From an uncultured Collinsella sp. (GTDB lineage Bacteria; Actinomycetota; Coriobacteriia; Coriobacteriales; Coriobacteriaceae), in the NCBI GenBank assembly GCA_900555745.1, contig USMH01000004.1:1-20210 (forward strand): DNA of 20,210 nt, read 5' to 3'. Below, in pieces: positions 7,649-13,559 of this stretch. How positions within the stretch are numbered: the first letter of the stretch is position 1; each line of letters opens with the position of its first letter. Both the position numbers and the translations under genes were made by a program. The notes below the pieces were generated by a model. The model was not told the DNA's origin, did not search any database, and saw only the letters and a program-made list of their open reading frames with translations.

Positions 7649-8982
7649 GACCGGTCGCCTCCAAACAAGTCGGAACGCGTGGCCAAGTAGGCATCGAGGG
7701 CCTCGAGCGCACGGTCCGCATAGGCCTGATAGCGGTCGCGCTTGCTGCGGCGCTTACCGTCCTCGAGCGGCGGCACCAGGCCAAAGTTGACATGCATGGG
7801 CTGATAGCCCACGGTGGCAGGATCGGTCGCATAGCCCACGAGCGCACCCAGGGCGCCCACGCGGGGCAACTCGACGGAATCGGCGCCGATAGCCTCTGCA
7901 TAGGTGTTGAGCGCCGCGAGCAGACCGGTCGCCACGGCTTCCATGTACCCCTCGGTGCCGGTGATCTGACCGGCCAGGCGCACGCCGGTACCGGGCACGG
8001 CAAAGGTGCCATCGAGCACGTGCGGGGCGTCGACAAAGGTATTGCGGTGCATGACACCGTAGCGGAAGAACTCAGCGTTCTCCAGGCCCGGCACCATATG
8101 GAAGACGCGCTTCTGCTCGCCAAAGGTCAGGTTGGTCTGGAAGCCCACCAGGTTATAGGCGGTCTTCTCCTTGTTCTCGGCACGCAGCTGAATCGCCGCC
8201 CAAGGGCGACGTCCGGTACGCGGGTCGGTGAGGCCGACGGGCTTCATGGCGCCAAAGCGAATGGCGTCCTTGCCGGTGCGCGCAACCTCCTCGGCAGGCT
8301 GGCAGGCCTGGAACAGATCGCCGCCCTCAAAGTCCTTGAGCACCACGCGGTCGGCCGTGGTGAGCGCCTCGATAAAGGCCTCGTACTCCTCCTTGTTGAG
8401 CGGAGCGTTGAGATAGTCGCCGCTCCCCTGCTCCTCGTAGCGCGACTGCGAAAACAGTACGTCCATATCGAGCGTGGAGGCATCGACGATCGGCGCCGCG
8501 GCATCGAAGAACGCAAGGGCGTCGCCACCGACGAGCTTCATGACCTCTTCGCTCAGCGCCGGTGAACACAGCGGGCCCGCGGCAATGACCACGTGGCCCT
8601 CGGGGATCTGGGTGACCTCGCCGTGAACGACCTCGATATTGGGGCGGGCGGCAACCTCGGCCTCGACAAGCTCGGAAAACTTGACGCGGTCGACCGCCAA
8701 GGCGCCACCGGCGGGAACAGCCGCGCGATGGGCGCAATCGAGCAGGACTGAACCCATGCGCTCAAGCTCGGCTTTCAGCAAACCAGCCGCGGAATCCGGA
8801 CGGGTCGACTTAAACGAATTGGAGCAGACGAGCTCTGCCAGGTGATCGGTATGGTGGGCCGGGGAGCTCACCTGGGGGCGCATCTCGCACAGCTTTACGG
8901 CAAACCCGCGGTCTGCCAGCTGGATCGCGCATTCCGAACCCGCCAGACCGCCACCGATAACCGTCACCTGATCGAACTGCAT
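7645..8982 (-). CDS. trmFO: Methylenetetrahydrofolate-tRNA-(uracil-5-)-methyltransferase TrmFO
   Basis: FAD enzyme that makes 5-methyluridine at position 54 of tRNA using methylenetetrahydrofolate as the carbon donor. The 445-residue protein starts with the FAD-binding VTVIGGGLAGSECA, then EMRP (33-36), HLAELVCSNSFKS (Cys53), PAGGALAVDR, and later ACQPAEEVA (Cys227), IRFGAMKPVGL, NLVGFQTNLTFGEQKRVF and RYGVMHRNTF. Cys53 and Cys227 fall at the positions of the two functional cysteines known in the Bacillus enzyme (motif alignment by eye). ATG at 8982 is preferred over TTG at 8988, because AAAGG lies 9 nt before the ATG and only 3 before the TTG. TrmFO replaces the SAM-dependent TrmA in many Firmicutes. 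Its place between dprA and xerC is also seen near xerC in Firmicutes. Confidence 0.96.
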   Translation of the reverse strand: MQFDQVTVIGGGLAGSECAIQLADRGFAVKLCEMRPQVSSPAHHTDHLAELVCSNSFKSTRPDSAAGLLKAELERMGSVLLDCAHRAAVPAGGALAVDRVKFSELVEAEVAARPNIEVVHGEVTQIPEGHVVIAAGPLCSPALSEEVMKLVGGDALAFFDAAAPIVDASTLDMDVLFSQSRYEEQGSGDYLNAPLNKEEYEAFIEALTTADRVVLKDFEGGDLFQACQPAEEVARTGKDAIRFGAMKPVGLTDPRTGRRPWAAIQLRAENKEKTAYNLVGFQTNLTFGEQKRVFHMVPGLENAEFFRYGVMHRNTFVDAPHVLDGTFAVPGTGVRLAGQITGTEGYMEAVATGLLAALNTYAEAIGADSVELPRVGALGALVGYATDPATVGYQPMHVNFGLVPPLEDGKRRSKRDRYQAYADRALEALDAYLATRSDLFGGDRS

Positions 8983-8996
8983 CTGCAAACACCTTT

Positions 8997-9932
8997 CTAA
9001 TTGACACGTTTTCCATTGTGACCGAAGGGCGTCTGGGCGTGAAGGGCAAACTTGGAGGGCGCATACCTTCCATCCATCATGCGCTCGATAAGGCCCTCGA
9101 GTTCAAGCGAACCCAAGAGTTTGAGTACGCCGACAGCATCGAGTGAGACGAGCGCCGCGATGTCGTCGACCTTGAGCGGAGAGGCGATGAGCGCATGCAT
9201 CACGGTCTGCTGTGTTGGATCCAGGTCGGCAATGCCGGGAGCATCGGGGCGCGAGTAGCGCAGGGTGCCGTATATGCGAGAGATAGCCATCTCGATGGAC
9301 TCCTCGTCGACAATGCAGCAGGCACCGTTCGCAATGAGGTAATTCGTGCCACGCGACTCGGGCGATAGGATCGACCCCGGCACGGCAAGAAGTTCGCGCC
9401 CCAAATCCATAGCAGCCTCGGCTGTAGAAAACGTCCCAGAAGGCATACCCGCCTCGGATACAAAGAGGGCTTGCGACAGGGCCGCGATCACGCGATTGCG
9501 GCGCGGGAAGGCGAACTTGCGCGGACCCATGCCCCACGGAGAGATCGACACGACCGCGCCACCCGTATCGAGCGTGCGAGTAAGAAGCCCCGCGCTCGAA
9601 CGCGGGTAGACCACGTCGGCGCCCGTCCCCAGCACCACGACGTGTTTGCCGCCGGCGTTGACCGCAGCCCAACCCGAGGCCTGGTCACAACCGACCGCGC
9701 CGCCCGAAACTACCGTCACTCCCGCATCAACCGCCACCTTCGCCGCAAGCTCTGCCACGGCAAGGCCATACGGCGAGGCCTTGCGCGCGCCGATGATGGA
9801 GAGCGCGGGCGTCGAAAGCACCTCGGGGTTGCCGCGCACATAGAGCGTCTGGGGTACATCAGATAGCTCCAAAACGCTCTCGGGATACAACGCATCACCT
9901 GGATGCAGCTCGAAGGTCCCCTCAGCTATCAT
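8997..9932 (-). CDS. dprA: DNA-processing protein DprA (Smf), short form
   Basis: In transformable bacteria DprA binds incoming single-stranded DNA and loads RecA. It is also widely conserved in species not known to be competent. The 311-residue protein has the Rossmann-like DprA core: LSIIGARKASPYG (44-56), VVSGGAVGCDQASGWAAVNA (74-93), VVVLGTGADVVYPR, FPRRNRVIAALSQ (142-154), SGTFSTAEAAMDLGRE and AVPGS. A C-terminal winged helix follows (about 237-292). The N-terminal SAM-like domain found in many DprA proteins is absent: the protein begins about 40 residues before the core. ATG overlaps the yifB stop by 4 nt (ATGA), with GGAGG 7 nt upstream of the ATG. The stop is 14 nt before trmFO. Role in natural uptake here is unknown. 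Confidence 0.94.
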   Translation of the reverse strand: MIAEGTFELHPGDALYPESVLELSDVPQTLYVRGNPEVLSTPALSIIGARKASPYGLAVAELAAKVAVDAGVTVVSGGAVGCDQASGWAAVNAGGKHVVVLGTGADVVYPRSSAGLLTRTLDTGGAVVSISPWGMGPRKFAFPRRNRVIAALSQALFVSEAGMPSGTFSTAEAAMDLGRELLAVPGSILSPESRGTNYLIANGACCIVDEESIEMAISRIYGTLRYSRPDAPGIADLDPTQQTVMHALIASPLKVDDIAALVSLDAVGVLKLLGSLELEGLIERMMDGRYAPSKFALHAQTPFGHNGKRVN

Positions 9933-11452
9933 TGGTCCCTCCTTCCCTGGTACATCGCCGCCTCGAGCACGTGGTCCTGCGTCACTTGCTCGCTCTCGGC
10001 GACGTCAGCGATTGTACGCGCGATACGCACCAGGCGTACGATGCCGCGGCCCGTGAGATGCGTGCGTTTGGATAGGCCGAGTACGCATTTCTCGGCAGCA
10101 TCATCGAGCTCGAAGGTCGAAACGACGCCGTCAATGGACCGCGTCTCGTCATCCTCGGCCTCGGCATCCGCATCGTCCATACGGGACTCGCGCCAGGCGC
10201 GAAAGGCACGACCGCGCACAACGTAGTCACGTAACTCGGCCGACGACATACCCTCCGCACCCTCGATAATCACTTGAGGGTCGGGACGGGTCACATCGAT
10301 CATCATGTCGATACGGTCGGCCAAGGGACCGCGCAGTTTAGACCGATAGCGCTCGACCATCGCCGCCGAGCAGCGACACGGTACCTCGCGATCGCCCAAA
10401 AAGCCGCAGGGGCAGGGATTGCTCGCAGCCAGCAGCTGAAAGCGCGACGGGAAGGTAAAGGCCCCGTCGACGCGTACGATCCTCACATAGCCGCGCTCGA
10501 TAGGCTGTCTGAGCGTCTGCAGCACACCCGTGGGAAACTCGGCAAGCTCGTCCAAAAAGAGCACGCCGCCATGAGCAAGGCTGATCTCACCCGGGTGCAC
10601 CGGGCGCCCGCCGCCAATGAGGCCAGCCGTTGAAATACTGTGATGGGGGCTTCGAAACGGCCGATGACCTGCCAATAAGCCATCAATGTTCTCACCCAAA
10701 ACCGAATGGATGCACAGCGCCTCTTGTTGATCCTCGAGAGAAAGCTCGGGCAAAATGCCCGTCATGCGCCGCGCAAGCATGGTCTTGCCCGAACCGGGCG
10801 AGCCGATCATGAGCAGGCCGAGCTCGCCGGCTGCCGCAAGCGCCATGCCACGTTTGGCGACCTCCTGCCCCAGCACGTCGGCATAGTCGAGCTCGGGCTC
10901 AAAGGTCGCCTCGACGCCCTCGGAATCCAAGTAGTGCCGCGCGGCATCGCCCATGCCATGGGCAAGCTGAGACAAATGATCGATGAATCCACAATCCACG
11001 CCCGCGAGTGGCACATGCTGGTCGGACCTGCCGGCGATAAAAGACAGCCCCATGTCGCGAGCCAATAGCTGAAACGCTACCTCGCCCTTGACAGGAAGCA
11101 CCGTACCGTCCAAGCCGAGCTCGCCGGCGATAAGGCAGCGATCGAGGTTATCACGGGGAATCTGCCCATCGGCCGCCAGAACCGCGATGGCGATGGGCAG
11201 ATCAAAGCCGCTACCGGTCTTGCGAATATCGCCGGGCGCCAGGTTGACCGTAATGCCCGAGCGTGGGATCTCGAACCCGGCGGAGCGCATCGCGCAGCGA
11301 ATACGACCGCGTGACTCCATCACCTCCATACTCGGAATACCGAGCATCTGAATGCCCGGAACGCCACCGGCAAGCGAGACCTCGACCGTGACGGGAATCG
11401 CCTCGACGCCGCGGATGCAGGCCGCGTGAACGGCAAACGTCTCGAACGCCAT
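9929..11452 (-). CDS. yifB: YifB/ComM family AAA+ ATPase (Mg chelatase-like)
   Basis: AAA+ protein related to ComM, a hexameric helicase that promotes branch migration during natural transformation. The 507-residue protein has an N-terminal Lon/S5-like domain (about 1-170, with GIPSMEVMESRGRIRCAM and NLAPGDIRKTGSGFDLPIA). The AAA+ module has Walker A GSPGSGKT (217-224) and Walker B VLFLDE (297-302). A cysteine cluster NPCPCGFLGD...CRC is followed by RGPLADRID, and the C-terminal Mg-chelatase domain contains RIVRIART-like sequence (IVRLVRIARTIADV). An acidic stretch (DDADAEAEDDE, about 426-436) sits in the C-terminal linker. ATG at 11452 overlaps the yraN stop by one base (TGATG). In-frame GTG and TTG just upstream are alternatives. 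The gene lies between yraN and dprA. Confidence 0.95.
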   Translation of the reverse strand: MAFETFAVHAACIRGVEAIPVTVEVSLAGGVPGIQMLGIPSMEVMESRGRIRCAMRSAGFEIPRSGITVNLAPGDIRKTGSGFDLPIAIAVLAADGQIPRDNLDRCLIAGELGLDGTVLPVKGEVAFQLLARDMGLSFIAGRSDQHVPLAGVDCGFIDHLSQLAHGMGDAARHYLDSEGVEATFEPELDYADVLGQEVAKRGMALAAAGELGLLMIGSPGSGKTMLARRMTGILPELSLEDQQEALCIHSVLGENIDGLLAGHRPFRSPHHSISTAGLIGGGRPVHPGEISLAHGGVLFLDELAEFPTGVLQTLRQPIERGYVRIVRVDGAFTFPSRFQLLAASNPCPCGFLGDREVPCRCSAAMVERYRSKLRGPLADRIDMMIDVTRPDPQVIIEGAEGMSSAELRDYVVRGRAFRAWRESRMDDADAEAEDDETRSIDGVVSTFELDDAAEKCVLGLSKRTHLTGRGIVRLVRIARTIADVAESEQVTQDHVLEAAMYQGRRDQ

Positions 11453-11937
11453 CACGACACCTGCCAATCGAACGCGCTGTACTGGTGCTCGATCTCGGCG
11501 ATATGCCCGCCGCGGATGGTGACACCCACGGCATCGAAGCGAATCGCCTTGAGCGGATAATGCTCCATAAGATAGCAGCTTGCGATGCGGCGGTAGCGGC
11601 GTTGCTTTTGGGCGTCCACGGCCTCCTCAGGAAAGACCCTCGTGCTGCAATCCAGTGCAACGCGTCTGGTCTTGACCTCGGCCATTACCACGACATCGTC
11701 GAGCTCATCGAGCAGCACCAGATCAGCCTCGCCCTCGGTGCAACGATAACCCTGCTCCAGCAAGTTGTAGCCGCGCTCGTTAAAGTAGTCGATGGTGATC
11801 AGCTCGCCCAGCATACCCAGCTCGCGGGGACTGAGTCCCTTGATAAACTCGGGCGTCATCGCCCCGCAGTCGAGCTCGCCGTTTTCCCAACGCTCCTTGA
11901 GCTGCTGCGTCTTGCTCTTTTTGCTTGCGGCACTCAT
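11452..11937 (-). CDS. YraN family (UPF0102) nuclease-like protein
   Basis: The family has a PD-(D/E)XK endonuclease-like fold. Its function is not established, but it is nearly always found beside DNA-processing genes. The 161-residue protein shows LGMLGELITIDYFNERGYN (40-58), EGEADLVLLD (candidate E70, D72), MAEVKTRRV (E87, K89), EAVDAQKQRRYRRIASCYL and AIRFDAVGVTI. An N-terminal extension of about 38 lysine- and glutamate-rich residues precedes the conserved domain. ATG at 11937 has AAGGAG 5 nt upstream. The longer frame to 12027 would run into the intergenic region. It is the first gene of the yraN-yifB-dprA-trmFO-xerC operon. No clear promoter was found in the gap behind the rnhB terminator. 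Confidence 0.92.
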   Translation of the reverse strand: MSAASKKSKTQQLKERWENGELDCGAMTPEFIKGLSPRELGMLGELITIDYFNERGYNLLEQGYRCTEGEADLVLLDELDDVVVMAEVKTRRVALDCSTRVFPEEAVDAQKQRRYRRIASCYLMEHYPLKAIRFDAVGVTIRGGHIAEIEHQYSAFDWQVS

Positions 11938-12035
11938 GGGGTCTCCTTTCCCGCACACTGCATTGCCCCGATGATGAGGGCACCTTTCATGCGGGTAAGT
12001 ACCGGAAGCAAACCAAAAGCTGACCAAATACCGTC
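11938..12035. other. Gap upstream of yraN, no gene
   Basis: About 100 nt between the rnhB terminator and the yraN start. The promoter of the five-gene operon should be here. TTGACG follows the terminator T run, but no good -10 box sits at the right distance, so no promoter is called. Confidence 0.5.
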
Positions 12036-12077
12036 AAAAAACGGGCCGTACGCAGCAATGGTGCTGCATACGGCCCG
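12036..12077 (-). terminator. Strong intrinsic terminator after rnhB
   Basis: On the minus strand a 16-bp stem (12062-12077 with 12042-12057) contains one G-U pair, has a 4-nt loop, and runs into six T residues (12041-12036). It lies about 50 nt beyond the rnhB stop and is the strongest terminator in the window. Confidence 0.95.
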
Positions 12078-12126
12078 CTACCAGCAGGTTTATAAAACGC
12101 CAGAGGTCCCTGTCTCCACAATTGAC

Positions 12127-12915
12127 CTAGAAAAGGCGCTCAGTCTGCAGAAAGTTTCCGCAAAAGCTCACACGATGCAGCGGGCAAAGTCCATGTTTGC
12201 GAATGGCCTCGATGTGCTCGGGGCTCGCATAGCCCTTCGACTCGGCCAGATGGTACTCGGGATACTCGGCGTCGTACTCGACCATCATCTCGTCACGCGT
12301 GACCTTGGCCATGATGGACGCCGCGGCGATGCAGGCGATCTTGGCATCGCCCTTCACCACATCGCGCTCGTTAGGAACGGCGCCCAAGGGGTTGCCATCC
12401 ATGAGGACGCAGTCGGGTTCAAGTCCCGTATCGGCCACGGCGCCCGCAACGGCGGTACGGATAGCACGGGCCATGCCCATCTCATCGATATCCTTAGGCG
12501 CGATATGGCAAAAACCGATCGCCGTCGCCACCTCGGCAATCTTCACTGAGAGCAACTCGCGGCGCGCCGGCGTGAGCTTTTTGGAATCGTTGATGCCCCA
12601 GACGCGCGGCTCCATAGGAAGGCAGACGGCGCATACCGTCAAAGGACCGGCCACCGATCCGCGACCCACCTCGTCGACACCAACGACCACTCCATCGCCG
12701 CCAAGCTCATGCATAAGCTCGTACATATCATTGACGCGCTCGCGCTCGGCAAGCTCTTTGGCATGGCGTTTGAGGGCGCGTTCACAAGCCTTGATCACCT
12801 GCTGGCGCGGGTCCTCGCGATAATGCTCCACGAGGGCGGGAATCTCCTCAAACGTAGCGCTCGCCAACTCACCGGCAACCTGCGATGCCGAAACCGAGCT
12901 CGTCATGTTGGCCAT
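12127..12915 (-). CDS. rnhB: Ribonuclease HII
   Basis: Removes RNA from RNA-DNA hybrids and single ribonucleotides embedded in DNA. The 262-residue protein has the DEDD active site: VGVDEVGRGSVAGPL (D81, E82), VLMDGN (D173), and KGDAKIACIAAASIMAKVTR followed by D208. SKGYASPEHIEAI and CPLHRVSF complete the C-terminal domain. Residues 1-75 form a helical extension (for example EHYREDPRQQVIKACERALK) like that of Firmicute RNase HII enzymes, so it is not odd. ATG at 12915 is chosen because AGGAGG lies 7 nt upstream. An ATG at 12933 is upstream of that ribosome-binding site, and one at 12906 is less well placed. The gene starts about 30 nt after the rplS terminator, leaving no room for its own promoter. 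Confidence 0.96.
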   Translation of the reverse strand: MANMTSSVSASQVAGELASATFEEIPALVEHYREDPRQQVIKACERALKRHAKELAERERVNDMYELMHELGGDGVVVGVDEVGRGSVAGPLTVCAVCLPMEPRVWGINDSKKLTPARRELLSVKIAEVATAIGFCHIAPKDIDEMGMARAIRTAVAGAVADTGLEPDCVLMDGNPLGAVPNERDVVKGDAKIACIAAASIMAKVTRDEMMVEYDAEYPEYHLAESKGYASPEHIEAIRKHGLCPLHRVSFCGNFLQTERLF

Positions 12916-12944
12916 ACCAGGCCCTCCTTGCATGCAAATCAGAT

Positions 12945-12974
12945 AAAAAGAAGGGCCACCCGAAGGTGACCCTT
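12945..12974 (-). terminator. Intrinsic terminator between rplS and rnhB
   Basis: On the minus strand AAGGGTCACC-TTCG-GGTGGCCCTT forms a 10-bp stem (one G-U pair) with a stable UUCG loop, followed by CTTTTTAT. A second small hairpin (TGTCCA / TGGACA, 12976-12993) lies just upstream, nearer the rplS stop. It should end most rplS transcripts. Confidence 0.9.
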
Positions 12975-13008
12975 GTGTCCAAACGAGTGGACAGACGCTG
13001 CGATCTTC

Positions 13009-13350
13009 TTAGCGCTTCTCGGGGATGCGAGCAGCCTTGCCCACCTTGTCGCGGAGGTAGTACAGCTTGGCGCGACGGACGCGACCATGACGAACGACCT
13101 CGAGCTTGGCGATCTTGGGGCTGTGAAGCGGGAAGGTACGCTCAACACCGACACCGAAGGACATCTTGCGGACGGTGAAAGTCTCGCGGGCACCGGCGCC
13201 GGCCATGCGGATGACGTCGCCCTGGAAGACCTGGATGCGCTCGCGGTCGCCTTCCTTAATGCGGTAGTGAACCTTGACGTTGTCGGCGACGCGAACCTGA
13301 GGAATGTCCTCGCGGATCTGCTGACGCTCGATTGCGCGGATGTAATCCAT
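13009..13350 (-). CDS. rplS: 50S ribosomal protein L19
   Basis: Large-subunit protein at the 30S-50S interface. The 113-residue protein shows [60 protein letters not shown] and [19 protein letters not shown], all L19 signatures, and has the normal length. ATG at 13350 is favoured over TTG at 13356, since AAGGA is 7 nt before ATG and only 1 before TTG. It appears to be its own transcription unit, with a promoter upstream and a terminator downstream. In many genomes rplS follows trmD; here it follows ppdK. Confidence 0.97.
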   Translation of the reverse strand: MDYIRAIERQQIREDIPQVRVADNVKVHYRIKEGDRERIQVFQGDVIRMAGAGARETFTVRKMSFGVGVERTFPLHSPKIAKLEVVRHGRVRRAKLYYLRDKVGKAARIPEKR

Positions 13351-13419
13351 GTGCAATTCCTTACTCTTCTAGAGGTGCCGTACCACCTTGGCCGGCACGT
13401 AGTTGAACAAACGTATTCG

Positions 13420-13447
13420 AGTATACACGCGCGGGTTTCTGCTGCAA
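13420..13447 (-). promoter_or_regulatory. Probable rplS promoter and leader hairpin
   Basis: On the minus strand TTGCAG (13447-13442) and TATACT (13425-13420) are separated by 16 nt. Transcription would begin near 13413, giving a leader of about 60 nt. The leader contains an inverted repeat GTGCCG-12 nt-CGGCAC (13375-13398) just ahead of the ribosome-binding site. It could serve ribosomal-protein control, but I cannot match it to a known L19 leader. Confidence 0.55.
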
Positions 13448-13493
13448 GAACAATTTTTTACGCAGACAAAAAGACAAAACCCGCACATGATAA

Positions 13494-13521
13494 CCGCCCG
13501 TCTCACGAATGAGACGGGCGG
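13494..13521 (-). terminator. Intrinsic terminator after ppdK
   Basis: On the minus strand a perfect 12-bp stem (CCGCCCGTCTCA / TGAGACGGGCGG) closes a UUCG loop about 40 nt past the ppdK stop. The following tract is only TTATC, so termination may lean on stem strength. A richer T run lies about 25 nt further on. Confidence 0.75.
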
Positions 13522-13559
13522 CATGAAGGGGGCTACGCTAGGCGTCTAAACCCAAAACG

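Noticed and set aside
7570..7756. Frameshift or truncation of xerC
   Set aside because: The frame is continuous upstream with conserved sequence and a ribosome-binding site. A non-standard start explains it without any lesion.
12700..12915. Long N-terminal region of RNase HII as a possible fusion
   Set aside because: RNase HII of Firmicutes such as Bacillus carries a similar helical N-terminal extension.
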